Notes: generated by a model from the sequence alone, not told the origin. A stretch of DNA of 64,000 nt from Noviherbaspirillum malthae (GCF_015352985.1 NZ_JACYXF010000020.1:1-64000); one strand, 5' to 3'. Counted from the stretch's first letter, positions 45,595-54,962 are shown. Numbers and translations are program-made.

Positions 45595-45897
45595 CGGCTG
45601 CGCACAAGGGGTTTTACCCCATCCCCACCCTAGCCCTCCACCTCGCCGGCCGCCCTTGAAGGGGAGGGAATCGAGGGTTGTGCATGTCGCTTCCATTGTT
45701 TTGACGGTACGACAACTACGGCGTTTGAACTCGTAGTCTTCGCTCGTTCAGCGCACTACAGTCCCCTCCCCTTCAAGGGGACGTAGCAGGGGTTTCGCAA
45801 CGCATGCGTTGCGCCTGCGTAGTCGGAGCCGCTTGCAAGCGGCGAGGTGGAGGGCTAGGGTGGGGATGGGGTAAAAACTCGCCCCTTCTGACGACGC

Positions 45898-45988
45898 CAA
45901 AAGAGCGCAGCGCCGGGCGGATAAAGAAGCGCGGACTGTCTGAGCCGAAGGCGAGTTTCCGCGCTTCCCGCCTGGCGCCGCGCTCTTT
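45898..45988 (-). other. Long structured hairpin, right copy
   Basis: Outer stem 45898-45913 with 45973-45988 (16 pairs, one of them G-T on the minus strand) and inner stem 45925-45933 with 45958-45966 (9 bp, gaagcgcgg), with a 5-bp GGCGG/CCGCC stem between. The loop on the minus strand contains the same actcgccttcggctcagac as the left copy. Stem bases differ from the left copy at many places on both strands, keeping pairing. Confidence 0.6.
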
Positions 45989-46030
45989 TGGGAACCCCGA
46001 AGGGGCGTCGGTATCGGGGTCGTTTTCTTG

Positions 46031-46060
46031 CCTACTTCTTTGTCGACACAAAGAAGTAGG
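46031..46060. repeat. Conserved palindrome, right arm
   Basis: This is the same 13-bp-stem palindrome as at 45434-45463, here with loop cgac, in inverse orientation. It includes a gtcgac centre. Confidence 0.8.
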
Positions 46061-46209
46061 TGGCCCGCCGGGGCCAGTCCCGGCAAGCCTCAACGAAGAA
46101 ACCAACCTTCAAGCTTTCTCCGAACAAAAGCACTTTGCACAGGCACAGAGCTCGACACTACCCTTACCAACTTCAAACTAAAGTAGCAGTCAAGGCCTTT
46201 CCCGCAAAT

Positions 46210-47121
46210 TTACCGGCCCGGCATCCCCATCCACAACCCCACCGGCACGAAAGCCAGCGCAGCCAGATTCCCCAGCAGCACGATCGAAGCCACCTTGTCA
46301 GGCTCCTGCTTGTACTGTTCCGCCACCATGAAGCAGAAAACGGCGGGCGGCAATGCGGCAAACAGATACATCTGCCCGCGCTGCATGTCGTTCATCGGCA
46401 TGACCTGGTCAAGCAGCCACGCAACGATCAGCCCGCCCACCGGACAAACAATTGCGCCCACCAGTCCGATGTGCCAGCTCTTGAAATTCACGTCCAGCAT
46501 GCGCACGCCGAGCGCAAACAGCATGATGGGAATGCAGGCATCGCCCAGCATCTTCAACGCCGTCATCAGCGGCGCGGGCAGGGAAATGTGGAAGATCGCG
46601 AACACCATGCCGATGGCCATGGCCAGCATCATCGGGCTGACCAGGAATTTCCAGAACGGCGTGCGCTGGTTGCGGCCGCTTTCGATGATCTTGATGCCCA
46701 CCGAGAAGTAGATCAGGTTGCAGGCCATGAACAGGGCCACGGCCGCGGCCAGTCCGGCGCTGCCGAAGGCCAGCGCGGCGAGCGGCAAGCCCATGTTGCC
46801 GCAGTTGTTGTACATCATCGGCGGCACGAAGGTACGTGCGTCATAACCGAACAGGCGCGCCACCGGCCAGGCGATCAGGCCCGATCCGAGCGAGATGATG
46901 ACGCCGGCGAGTATCAGCGTGCCGCTGCGCGCCAGATCGAAATCCTTGGCCGCCAGCGCGCTGAAGATCAGCAGCGGGCAGAGCACGTCCATGCTGACGC
47001 GGTTCACCGACAGCATGTCGTTCCTGACCCGTTCGCCGCGCAGGCGGGCGTAGCCGTAACCGACTGCGATGATGAAAAAGACCGGCAGGATGATGCCGAG
47101 AATGCGCTCAAGCACTTGCAT
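46210..47121 (-). CDS. AEC family transporter
   Basis: A 303-residue auxin-efflux-carrier-type protein with about ten hydrophobic helices. The first half begins ILGIILPVFFIIAVGYGYARLRG and the middle has the MMYNNCGNMGLPLAALAFG motif typical of the family (an Asn-rich helix break). Bacterial members carry small organic acids such as malate or malonate; the substrate here is unknown. No partner gene points to one. It is alone between the inverted repeat and the antiporter gene. Confidence 0.87.
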   Translation of the reverse strand: MQVLERILGIILPVFFIIAVGYGYARLRGERVRNDMLSVNRVSMDVLCPLLIFSALAAKDFDLARSGTLILAGVIISLGSGLIAWPVARLFGYDARTFVPPMMYNNCGNMGLPLAALAFGSAGLAAAVALFMACNLIYFSVGIKIIESGRNQRTPFWKFLVSPMMLAMAIGMVFAIFHISLPAPLMTALKMLGDACIPIMLFALGVRMLDVNFKSWHIGLVGAIVCPVGGLIVAWLLDQVMPMNDMQRGQMYLFAALPPAVFCFMVAEQYKQEPDKVASIVLLGNLAALAFVPVGLWMGMPGR

Positions 47122-47275
47122 GAAAAACTTTCGATGACGCCAATACCGTTGGGCATTGTAGCCAGATCTGCGCGGCCGCGTTTTTCCGGGGAAATTTCAA
47201 GGCCGCCGATCATTCCGGCATGCCTGCTGAACGAGCGGCGGCAGATGACGAAACGCTATCTCAAGCGATTCCGGC

Positions 47276-49261
47276 TTAGCGCAGCAAGCGGTCCTCGGCC
47301 CTGGCGACGCCGTCGGTCGTGCCGCGCAGCACCACGATGTCGCCGCCCTGCAGCACGGTCTCCGGCGTCACGTCGATGCGGCTCTTTCCGCGCCGCACGA
47401 TGGTCACTTCGGCACCGAGTTCGGCGAGCCTGAGCGCGGAGAGCGCCTTGCCGACCGCATTGGCGCCTTCGCCGAGATTGACGGAATGCAGGCGCACATG
47501 CAGGTGCTCGGCGTCGTCGGGAGCATCGCCTGCGCCATGGAAGTAGCCGCGCAGCGACGCGTAGCGCTCGTCGCGCGCCGCCTGCACCCGATGCACCACG
47601 CGGCGCAGCGGAACGCCAAGCATCACCAGCGCATGCGAAGCCAGCATGAGGCTGCCTTCGATCGCTTCCGGCACGACTTCGGCCGCGCCCGCCTCGCGCA
47701 GCTTCTCAAGTTCGCTGTCGTCATGGCTGCGCACGATGACCGGCAGTGCCGGCGCAAGATCATGCGCGAAATGCAAGACCTTCAGTGCCGACGGCGTGCT
47801 GGCGAAGGTAATCACCAATGCGGCCGCACGATGGACGCCGGCGGCGACCAGGCTTTCCCTGCGCGCGGCATCGCCATACGACACGTTCGCGCCGGCCGCC
47901 TGGGCTTCGCGCACGCGGTCGGGATCGAGATCGAGCGCATGGTAGGCGATGCCCTCCTCTTCCAGCAGCCTGGCCAGGCTCTGGCCGCTGCGGCCGAAAC
48001 CGGCGATCAGCACATGCTTCTGCACCGTCATCGTGCGGCTGGCGATCTGCGTCAGCGCCAGCGACTGCATCATCCATTCGTTGGCGGACAGCTTCATGAC
48101 GATTGCATCCGACTTGTCGATGATGAAGGGCGCGGCCAGCATGGACAGCACCATCGAGGCCAGGATCAGCTGGATGATGAGCGGATCCATCAGCTGCAGG
48201 CCGCCGGCCTGGTTGAGCAGCACGAAGCCGAATTCGCCCGCCTGCGCCAGACCCAGCCCGGTGCGCAGCGCCACGCCGGTGGACGCGCCGGTGAGTTTGG
48301 CCAGCGCGGCGATGAGCGCGAATTTCAACAGCACCGGCGCCGTCAGCAGCAGCAGCACCAGCCACCAGTTTTCCAGCACCAGGCGCACGTTGAGCAGCAT
48401 GCCGATGGTGATGAAGAACAGCCCGAGCAGAACGTCGCGGAAGGGCTTGATGTCTTCCTCCACCTGGTGCTTGTATTCGGTTTCCGAGATCAGCATGCCG
48501 GCGACGAAGGCGCCCAGCGCCAGCGACAGACCCGCCTTTTCGGTGATCCATGCCGCGCCCAGCGTGATCAGCAGCAGATTCAGCATGAACAGCTCCTGCG
48601 AGCGCCGCTTGACCACGATGCGGAACCAGCCGCGCATGAGCTGCTGGCCGATGACCAGCAGCAGCACCAGCACGATGCCGGCCTTCAATCCGGCCAGCAG
48701 CAGCGTCGCCATGAGATCGTCGGTATTCCTGGCCAGCGCGGGCACCATGATGAGAAGCGGCACCACCGCAAGATCCTGGAACAGCAGAATTCCGAAGATC
48801 TGCCTGCCATGCTCGCTTTCCAGCTCCAGCCGCTCGGTCAGCATCTTGGATACGATCGCCGTCGACGACATGGCCAGCGCGCCGCCCAGCGCGAAGGCGG
48901 CGCGCCAGCTGATGTCAATGACCTGCGGGAGAAGGCGGGCCACGATCCAGCCGAACAGCATGGTCGCGCCTATGGTCAGCAGCACCTGGGCCATGCCGAG
49001 GCCGAACACGGTGCGGCGCATCGCCGAGAGTTTGGGCAGGGAGAATTCGAGGCCGATGGAAAACATCAGGAACACCACGCCGAACTCGGCCAGCGTATGC
49101 GTGGTCACGTTTTCGCTGGCCAGACCGAGGCCGTGCGGGCCGATGAGAATGCCGACCAGCAAGTACCCGAGCATGGGCGGCAGATGAAGCATGCGGAAGA
49201 CGACTACGCCGAGCACCGCCGTGCTCAGCAGGATCAGTGTGAGTTCAAGAGCCGAATGCAT
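47276..49261 (-). CDS. Kef-type cation:proton antiporter (CPA2)
   Basis: 661 residues. An N-terminal transporter domain of about 12-13 helices (about 5-385) is followed by a TrkA-N/RCK domain (about 412-530; HVLIAGFGRSGQSLARLLEEEGI) and a TrkA-C domain (about 575-660). This layout matches KefB/KefC and YbaL. The KefF/KefG-type ancillary oxidoreductase is not next to it, so glutathione gating is not implied. It is divergent from kdsD with a 223-base promoter region. Confidence 0.9.
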   Translation of the reverse strand: MHSALELTLILLSTAVLGVVVFRMLHLPPMLGYLLVGILIGPHGLGLASENVTTHTLAEFGVVFLMFSIGLEFSLPKLSAMRRTVFGLGMAQVLLTIGATMLFGWIVARLLPQVIDISWRAAFALGGALAMSSTAIVSKMLTERLELESEHGRQIFGILLFQDLAVVPLLIMVPALARNTDDLMATLLLAGLKAGIVLVLLLVIGQQLMRGWFRIVVKRRSQELFMLNLLLITLGAAWITEKAGLSLALGAFVAGMLISETEYKHQVEEDIKPFRDVLLGLFFITIGMLLNVRLVLENWWLVLLLLTAPVLLKFALIAALAKLTGASTGVALRTGLGLAQAGEFGFVLLNQAGGLQLMDPLIIQLILASMVLSMLAAPFIIDKSDAIVMKLSANEWMMQSLALTQIASRTMTVQKHVLIAGFGRSGQSLARLLEEEGIAYHALDLDPDRVREAQAAGANVSYGDAARRESLVAAGVHRAAALVITFASTPSALKVLHFAHDLAPALPVIVRSHDDSELEKLREAGAAEVVPEAIEGSLMLASHALVMLGVPLRRVVHRVQAARDERYASLRGYFHGAGDAPDDAEHLHVRLHSVNLGEGANAVGKALSALRLAELGAEVTIVRRGKSRIDVTPETVLQGGDIVVLRGTTDGVARAEDRLLR

Positions 49262-49407
49262 TCTTTGTTATCGTTTTGATTAGAAGACGCCGACCGTCCG
49301 CCGGAAGTGCCTGCATCGGTGACGATGCGGCAGCCGTACGGGACAGCAGGCGTTGCGAAACGTTCAGCATAGGCAAGCAGAAAAAATCTTGACCCGCAAG
49401 AAGACGG

Positions 49408-49423
49408 CTTGAGCCGGCTCAAG
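49408..49423. promoter_or_regulatory. Perfect 16-bp palindrome in Kef-kdsD promoter region
   Basis: The half site cttgagcc is followed at once by ggctcaag. The symmetric site lies 20 bases upstream of the sigma-54-like element and in the divergent region, so it could be an operator for either gene. No known regulator motif was recognised. Confidence 0.4.
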
Positions 49424-49443
49424 ACAAAATTTTTTGTTTGAAC

Positions 49444-49459
49444 TGGCAGATTTTTTGCT
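49444..49459 (+). promoter_or_regulatory. Putative sigma-54 promoter upstream of kdsD operon
   Basis: The sequence ctggcagattttttgctt holds TGGCA and TTGCT with the GG and GC elements at the exact -24/-12 spacing (consensus TGGCAC-N5-TTGCW; one mismatch in TGGCAC). Transcription would start near 49470, only about 15 bases before the kdsD ATG, so the leader would be short. The operon it precedes ends with rpoN and hpf. A chance match is possible. Confidence 0.35.
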
Positions 49460-49484
49460 TGGCTAATTCGTTTATACTTCCGGC

Positions 49485-50513
49485 ATGAGTGTAACCGATG
49501 CAAAAACCCTGCCGAAAGCTTTTGATGCAGAGACTGCCCAGCGTGCCCTTGCACTGGCTTGCGAAACGCTGCAGATCGAAGCCGATGCCCTGCTGGTACT
49601 GAAAGAGCGACTCGTCCATCCGAACGAGGACAGCTTCATCAACGCGGTCGGCCTGCTGCTGAACTGCACCGGGCGCGTCGTCGTGTCCGGGATCGGCAAG
49701 TCGGGCCATATCGCCCGCAAGATCGCGGCCACCCTGGCCTCGACCGGCACGCCGGCGCTGTTCGTCCATGCGGCCGAGGCGCTGCACGGCGATCTCGGCA
49801 TGATCACCGAAAACGACGCGGTCATCGCCATCTCGTATTCCGGCGAAGCGGCCGAATTCATATCCATCATTCCCATCATCAAGCGCATGGGCGCCAAGCT
49901 GATCGCCATCACCGGCAATCCGCAGTCCCGCCTGGCGCAGCTGGCCGACGTCCACCTCAACGCGCATGTCGACAAGGAGGCCTGCCCGCTCAACCTGGCC
50001 CCGACCGCCAGCACGACGGCGACACTGGCGCTGGGCGACGCGCTCGCGGTCGCGCTGCTGGACGCGCGCGGCTTCCGCGAGGAAGACTTCGCCCGCTCCC
50101 ATCCGGGCGGCGCGCTGGGACGGCGCCTGCTGACCCACGTGCGCGACGTCATGCGCAGCGGCGACGCGGTGCCCGCGGTGAAGGCCGACGTGCCTCTGCC
50201 CTCCGCCCTGCTGGAAATCACGAAGAAGGGCATGGCCATGACGGCCATCGTCGACGACCGCCGCCAGGCGATCGGCATCTTCACCGACGGCGACCTGCGC
50301 CGCCTGATCGAAGCCGGCCAGGACCTGAGCAAGCTGAAGATGGCCGACGTCATGCATGCCAATCCGCGCACCATCAACCCCGACCAGCTGGCGGTCGAGG
50401 CGGTGGAGCTGATGGAACAGCACCGCATCAACCAGTTGCTCGTGGCCAATACCGACGGCGTGCTGGTCGGCGCGCTGCATATCCATGACCTGACACGCGC
50501 CAAGGTGATCTGA
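49485..50513 (+). CDS. kdsD: Arabinose-5-phosphate isomerase
   Basis: KdsD makes D-arabinose 5-phosphate, the entry step to Kdo for LPS. The 342 residues carry an N-terminal SIS domain (about 40-190; RVVVSGIGKSGHIARKIAATLASTGTPALF, AISYSGEAAE) and two CBS domains (about 215-340). The family is also called KpsF/GutQ. Its stop overlaps the kdsC start by one base. It begins the Kdo/LPS-transport operon. Confidence 0.95.
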   Translation: MSVTDAKTLPKAFDAETAQRALALACETLQIEADALLVLKERLVHPNEDSFINAVGLLLNCTGRVVVSGIGKSGHIARKIAATLASTGTPALFVHAAEALHGDLGMITENDAVIAISYSGEAAEFISIIPIIKRMGAKLIAITGNPQSRLAQLADVHLNAHVDKEACPLNLAPTASTTATLALGDALAVALLDARGFREEDFARSHPGGALGRRLLTHVRDVMRSGDAVPAVKADVPLPSALLEITKKGMAMTAIVDDRRQAIGIFTDGDLRRLIEAGQDLSKLKMADVMHANPRTINPDQLAVEAVELMEQHRINQLLVANTDGVLVGALHIHDLTRAKVI

Positions 50514-51040
50514 TGGACCAGCAAGCCGCATCCAGGGCCTCCAGGGTCCGCCTGATGATCTTCGATGTCGACGGCGTCCTGACCGACGGCAGCCTGCACT
50601 ACGGCGCCGACGGCGAGCTGATCAAGACCTTCAACGTGCTCGACGGCCACGGCATCAAGCTGCTGCAGGCCTCCGGCGTGGCGACCGCCATCATCAGCGC
50701 GCGCAAGTCGGCGCTGGTGGCGCGGCGCGCCGGCGATCTCGGCATTCAGCATCTTTTTCAGGGCGTGCACGACAAGCGCACCGCGTTTGAACAGCTGCTG
50801 GCACAGACCGGCATTGCGGCGGACGCCTGCGGTTTCGTCGGCGACGACGTGATCGATCTGCCCATCCTGCTGCGCGTGGGTTTTGCCGCCAGCGTACCGA
50901 ACGGCCATCCCGAAGTGCAGTCGCGCGTCCATTATGTGACGCAGGCGCACGGCGGACGCGGCGCCGCGCGCGAGCTGTGCGACTTCATCCTGCGCGCGCA
51001 GGGCAATTATGCGGCGGCCATGGCGCCGTATCTGGCATGA
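50513..51040 (+). CDS. kdsC: Kdo-8-phosphate phosphatase
   Basis: KdsC is an HAD-family phosphatase that releases Kdo from Kdo-8-P. The 175 residues have the nucleophile motif MIFDVDGVLTDGSLHY, AIISARKSALVARRA, and the late metal motif VGDDVIDLPIL. The cap domain is missing, as is usual for the tetrameric KdsC group. Its stop overlaps the lptC start by four bases. Confidence 0.95.
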   Translation: MDQQAASRASRVRLMIFDVDGVLTDGSLHYGADGELIKTFNVLDGHGIKLLQASGVATAIISARKSALVARRAGDLGIQHLFQGVHDKRTAFEQLLAQTGIAADACGFVGDDVIDLPILLRVGFAASVPNGHPEVQSRVHYVTQAHGGRGAARELCDFILRAQGNYAAAMAPYLA

Positions 51041-51636
51041 AGGCTGGGCCGGGCATGTTCCGCTTTCGCCTGGTGGCGATCATCGCGCCCCTGATTGCGC
51101 TGGCGCTCGGCAGCTTCTGGCTGTTCGAAGTTCTGCGCAGGGCCGGCGACGAGGCGATGCCTCCCCCCGAGCGCAAGGAACCGGATTTTTACGTGGAAAA
51201 TTTCAGCTACGTGAAGATCGGCAAGACCGGCAAGGCGCAGTACCATTTTTCGGGAGCGAAGATGACGCACAACCCGCAGGACGACTCCTACGATATCGTG
51301 CTTCCCGTCATCAACAGCGTGGGCAAGGAAAGCGGCCGCGGGCCTATGGTGGTGCGCGCCGAACGCGGCACCGTCAACAACGACAACAGCCAGATCCACC
51401 TGTACGAGAACGTGCAGCTGGACCGCCCCGCCACCGCCAATGCCCAGGCCATGCACGTGCGCTCCGAATACATGCTGGTGCTGCCGGACGACGACGTCGT
51501 CAAGACCGACAAGCCGGTGAAAATCTCCGTCGGGCAATCCGTGCTGACAGGCACCGGCATGGTTGCCAACAATGCGACGCGCGAGCTGCAGCTGTCGAAC
51601 AATGTTCATGGCACGTATCAAGCTCCGCAACGCTGA
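51037..51636 (+). CDS. lptC: LPS export protein LptC
   Basis: LptC anchors the periplasmic LPS bridge to the inner-membrane LptBFG extractor. The 199 residues have one N-terminal helix (about 12-29) and a beta-jellyroll periplasmic domain (about 45-190), with PDFYVENFSYVKIGKTGKAQ and RGPMVVRAERG. The ATG at 51037 overlaps the kdsC stop; another at 51055 is possible. It precedes lptA by 37 bases. Confidence 0.92.
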   Translation: MKAGPGMFRFRLVAIIAPLIALALGSFWLFEVLRRAGDEAMPPPERKEPDFYVENFSYVKIGKTGKAQYHFSGAKMTHNPQDDSYDIVLPVINSVGKESGRGPMVVRAERGTVNNDNSQIHLYENVQLDRPATANAQAMHVRSEYMLVLPDDDVVKTDKPVKISVGQSVLTGTGMVANNATRELQLSNNVHGTYQAPQR

Positions 51637-51673
51637 TTCGATATAACTTGATGCTACTGTTCCGGGATCGCCG

Positions 51674-52222
51674 ATGAAACGATTTTTGTGGTTGCTGCTG
51701 ATGCTGGGTATGTCCGCCGCCGGCGGCGTTCATGCGGAGAAGGCGGATTCCGACAAGCCGACGAATGTCGAAGCCGACCAGATGGCCTATGACGACGTCA
51801 AGCAGATCAACGTCTTCACCGGCAATGTGATCCTGACCCGGGGCACGCTGATCATGAAGGCGTACAAGCTGACCGTCACGCAGGACCCGGCCGGTTATCA
51901 GTATGCAACGCTGCAGGCGGCGCCGGGCGGACTGGCGACATTCCGCCAGAAGCGCGACAGCGGACCGGATCAGTGGATGGAAGGACAGGCCGAGCGCATC
52001 GAATACAACGGCAAGACGGAAATCGTGAAGCTGTTTGTGCGGGCGAAGATGCGCCGCCTCGAAGGAAACAAGGTCATGGACGAAGTGGAAGGCGAATTCA
52101 TCTCCTACGACAGCCGTGCGGAATTCTTCACCGTCAACAACACGTCGAGCGGTGAAACGAAGCCGGGCGGCGGCCGGATCAAGGCGGTGATACAGCCGCG
52201 CACGGATACGAAGGGCAAATAG
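51674..52222 (+). CDS. lptA: LPS transport periplasmic protein LptA
   Basis: LptA polymers bridge the periplasm between LptC and LptDE. The 182 residues begin with a signal peptide ([21 protein letters not shown]) and continue with the OstA-like beta-jellyroll: [33 protein letters not shown] and the late AEFFTVNN. Length is normal. It is one base from lptB. Confidence 0.94.
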   Translation: MKRFLWLLLMLGMSAAGGVHAEKADSDKPTNVEADQMAYDDVKQINVFTGNVILTRGTLIMKAYKLTVTQDPAGYQYATLQAAPGGLATFRQKRDSGPDQWMEGQAERIEYNGKTEIVKLFVRAKMRRLEGNKVMDEVEGEFISYDSRAEFFTVNNTSSGETKPGGGRIKAVIQPRTDTKGK

Positions 52223-52223
52223 C

Positions 52224-52964
52224 ATGGCAAGCACATTGGTCGTTCGCGGCTTGCAGAAAAGCTATGGCGCCCGGCAGGTGGTGCACGACGTGTCGCTGCA
52301 GGTGGAAAGCGGCGAAGTGGTCGGGCTGCTCGGTCCGAACGGCGCCGGCAAGACGACATCGTTCTACATGATCGTCGGCCTGGTGCCCTCGGATGCGGGA
52401 GAGATCGACCTCGACGGCGCGGCAATCTCGCGCCTGCCCATCCATCGGCGCGCGACACTGGGGCTGTCCTACCTGCCGCAGGAAGCCTCGGTGTTCCGCA
52501 AGCTGACGGTGGAAGACAACATCCGCGCGGTGCTGGAACTGCAGCGCGAGGATAACAAGCCGCTGGGCAAGGAAGCCATCGACAAGCGGCTCAACAAGCT
52601 GCTGGCCGAACTGCAGATCGAGCGCCTGCGCGAGAACCAGGCGCTGTCGCTGTCGGGCGGCGAAAGGCGGCGCGTGGAAATCGCGCGCGCGCTGGCAACC
52701 AATCCGCGCTTCGTGCTGCTGGACGAACCGTTTGCGGGGGTCGATCCGATCGCCGTCATCGAAATCCAGCGCATCGTGCGCTTTCTGAAGGAACGTGGCA
52801 TCGGCGTGTTGATCACCGACCACAACGTGCGGGAAACACTTGGCATTTGCGACCGTGCCTATATCATCAATCAAGGCTCGGTACTGGCAAGCGGCCGCCC
52901 GGATGACATCATTGCCAATGAGTCGGTGCGGCGCGTGTATTTGGGCGAACACTTCCGGATGTAG
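52224..52964 (+). CDS. lptB: LPS export ABC transporter ATPase LptB
   Basis: LptB energises LPS extraction with LptF/LptG (encoded elsewhere). The 246 residues show Walker [10 protein letters not shown], signature [16 protein letters not shown], Walker [16 protein letters not shown] and switch H in ITDHNVRET. The C-terminal segment [17 protein letters not shown] is typical of LptB. rpoN follows after 17 bases, the standard proteobacterial order. Confidence 0.96.
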   Translation: MASTLVVRGLQKSYGARQVVHDVSLQVESGEVVGLLGPNGAGKTTSFYMIVGLVPSDAGEIDLDGAAISRLPIHRRATLGLSYLPQEASVFRKLTVEDNIRAVLELQREDNKPLGKEAIDKRLNKLLAELQIERLRENQALSLSGGERRRVEIARALATNPRFVLLDEPFAGVDPIAVIEIQRIVRFLKERGIGVLITDHNVRETLGICDRAYIINQGSVLASGRPDDIIANESVRRVYLGEHFRM

Positions 52965-52981
52965 GGAAGAAGCAGACAGGT

Positions 52982-54472
52982 ATGAAACAGACTCTCCAAC
53001 TTCGCGTATCGCAACACCTCGCGCTGACACCGCAGTTGCAGCAGTCGATCCGATTGCTGCAACTGTCAACGCTCGAGCTGCATCAGGAGCTGGAACAGAT
53101 CCTTTCGGAAAACCCCATGCTTGAACGCGTGGACGATCCGCTCGATCATTCCGTGCGGCTGCTTGCCGACGGCGCCATCAGCGCCCCGGGTGCAAGCGGC
53201 AGCAACGACGCGCCGGCAGGCGAGGCATCGTCGTCTTCTCGCGAAGAATCCGAAGGCGGTTTCGAAGGCGGCGACAATGGCGAAGGCGGCGGCGACGCTC
53301 CGGCAGCGGACAGCGAATGGAGCTTCGACGATGTTGCCCGCACTTCGAAGGCGCCGGAAGACGACGATGCGCGCCCGCAGCTCGAGGCCCATGAAACCAC
53401 GCTGCGCGAACATCTGCTGGAACAGATGCGCGTCACCGTCAGGGAACCGCGCGACCGCGCGCTGGTGGAAATCCTCATCGATGCATTGAACGACAACGGT
53501 TATCTCGAGGAACCGCTGGAAGAGATCCATGCGCGGCTTCCGGAAGAACTGGAAATCGACATCGACGAACTCAACGTGGCGCTCAAGCTGCTGCAGAGCT
53601 TCGAGCCGGCCGGCGTCGGCGCGCGCAATGCCTCCGAATGCCTGTCGATCCAGATCCGCCGCATGCCTAAGGTGCCGCTGGTCACGCGGCGACGCTCGCT
53701 CGAAATCGTCGAACAGTATCTGCCGCTGTTCGCGCAGCGCGACTTCAACAAGCTGAAGAAGGCGCTCGACTGCGACGAGGAAGACCTGCGCGAGGCCCAG
53801 CATGTGATCAAGAGCTGCAATCCGCATCCGGGCGCGCTGTATGCGTCCGACGCGTCGGACTACGTGGTGCCCGACGTGATCGTCAAGAAGACCAAGAACG
53901 GCTGGCAGGTGATGCTCAATCACGAGGTCATGCCGCGCCTTCGCGTCAATGCGCTGTACGCGAACATCCTCAAGCAGAGCAAGGGTGAGGGATCACTCTC
54001 CTCGCAGCTGCAGGAAGCCAAATGGCTGATCAAGAACATGCGCCAGCGTTTCGACACGATCCTGCGCGTGGCCCAGGCCATCGTCGACCGCCAGCGCAAT
54101 TTCTTCTCCCACGGCGCGGTCGCCATGCGCCCCCTTGTCTTGCGTGAAATTGCTGATACACTGGGTTTACACGAGAGCACTATCTCTCGGGTAACAACTC
54201 AAAAATACATGCTTACCCCGCATGGAATGTTCGAGTTGAAGTACTTCTTCGGCAGCCATGTTGCAACGGAAGCGGGAGGCGAAGCCTCCTCCACCGCAAT
54301 ACGGGCCCTCATCAAACAGTTGATAGGAGCAGAAGACCCCAAGAATCCATTCTCAGATAGCAAAATTGCGGACATGCTGGGAGAACAGGGCATGGTGGTC
54401 GCGCGGCGCACTGTTGCCAAGTACCGTGAAGCCTTGAAAATTCCTCCCGTCAATCTGCGCAAATCTCTATAG
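52982..54472 (+). CDS. rpoN: RNA polymerase sigma-54 factor
   Basis: RpoN directs transcription from -24/-12 promoters with AAA+ activators. The 496 residues have the Gln/Leu-rich region I ([23 protein letters not shown]), a long acidic, Gly-rich region II (about 60-140), the core-binding domain, a helix-turn-helix ([15 protein letters not shown]) and the RpoN box [10 protein letters not shown] near the C-terminus. It controls nitrogen, motility and pilus genes in relatives; pil genes are in this window. Confidence 0.97.
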   Translation: MKQTLQLRVSQHLALTPQLQQSIRLLQLSTLELHQELEQILSENPMLERVDDPLDHSVRLLADGAISAPGASGSNDAPAGEASSSSREESEGGFEGGDNGEGGGDAPAADSEWSFDDVARTSKAPEDDDARPQLEAHETTLREHLLEQMRVTVREPRDRALVEILIDALNDNGYLEEPLEEIHARLPEELEIDIDELNVALKLLQSFEPAGVGARNASECLSIQIRRMPKVPLVTRRRSLEIVEQYLPLFAQRDFNKLKKALDCDEEDLREAQHVIKSCNPHPGALYASDASDYVVPDVIVKKTKNGWQVMLNHEVMPRLRVNALYANILKQSKGEGSLSSQLQEAKWLIKNMRQRFDTILRVAQAIVDRQRNFFSHGAVAMRPLVLREIADTLGLHESTISRVTTQKYMLTPHGMFELKYFFGSHVATEAGGEASSTAIRALIKQLIGAEDPKNPFSDSKIADMLGEQGMVVARRTVAKYREALKIPPVNLRKSL

Positions 54473-54563
54473 TTGTCAACGTAGTACCGATGTTGCTGTG
54501 TTCCGGCGTGACCGCCGCGGGCACGTTGCGAACCTCCAGCGACGCCAATCATAGGAGCGCTGT

Positions 54564-54911
54564 ATGAATCTCATAATCAGTGGACATCACCTCGATCTGA
54601 CGCCTGCCATCCGCGAATACGTGGAGAACAAACTGGACAGGATTATTCGGCATTTCGATCATGTCATTGATATTGCAGTCATCCTTGGGGTTGAAAAGCC
54701 CTCTGAAAAAGACAAGCGGCAACGCGCCGAAGTCAATCTGCGCTTAAGGGGAAACGTCATTCATGTCGAGAGTTTTGCACAGGACGTCTACGCGGCGATC
54801 GACACGCTGATGGACAAGCTGGACCGCCAGGTACTCAAGTACAAGGCCAAGCTGCAAGACTACCAGTGCGACGCCATCAAACGCATGCCGGAACCGCAGC
54901 CGGCTGAATAA
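54564..54911 (+). CDS. hpf: Ribosome hibernation promoting factor (short form)
   Basis: HPF binds the 30S decoding site and promotes 100S ribosome dimers in stationary phase. The 115 residues cover the S30AE fold (MNLIISGHHLDLTPAIREYVENK, VEKPSEKDKRQRAEVNLRLRG, DVYAAIDTLMDKLDRQVLKYK) and lack the C-terminal dimerisation domain of long HPF. It follows rpoN by 91 bases, as is usual. The ptsN-hprK genes that normally come next in Burkholderiales are absent. Confidence 0.94.
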   Translation: MNLIISGHHLDLTPAIREYVENKLDRIIRHFDHVIDIAVILGVEKPSEKDKRQRAEVNLRLRGNVIHVESFAQDVYAAIDTLMDKLDRQVLKYKAKLQDYQCDAIKRMPEPQPAE

Positions 54912-54962
54912 GGAACCCAGGTTCCCTTGCCGCCAAGACGGCAAGCCACTCTCAAACGATCA

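Larger units (their letters stand above)
45363..45670 (+). repeat. Left arm of 760-bp inverted repeat
   Basis: This 308-base segment is an imperfect reverse complement of 45763-46126. Shared blocks in order: tgttcggagaaagcttga; a block around gggactggccccggcggg; a 30-base palindrome (45434-45463); gcaagaaaacg; a small C4/G4 hairpin near ggggttccc; a long hairpin (45506-45594); accccatccccaccctagcc with ctccacctcgcc; and cccttgaaggggaggg. The spacer to the right arm is 92 bases. Hypothetical ORFs found here (for example 45408-45659) read through the palindromes and are probably not genes. Confidence 0.85.
45763..46126 (-). repeat. Right arm of 760-bp inverted repeat
   Basis: A 364-base segment in inverse orientation to 45363-45670. 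It is longer because of an extra stretch of about 59 bases near 45780-45840, with its own perfect palindrome cgcaacgcatgcgttgcg. Together the arms and spacer fill 45304-46209 between the acylphosphatase and AEC genes; no credible protein gene is present. The two arms have diverged, so the duplication is not recent, or it arose by two insertions of a dispersed element. Confidence 0.85.

Noticed and set aside
45363-46126. Insertion sequence with terminal inverted repeats
   Set aside because: The arms are inverse copies but nothing between them (92 bases) encodes a transposase, and the arms are far too long and structured to be ordinary terminal repeats.
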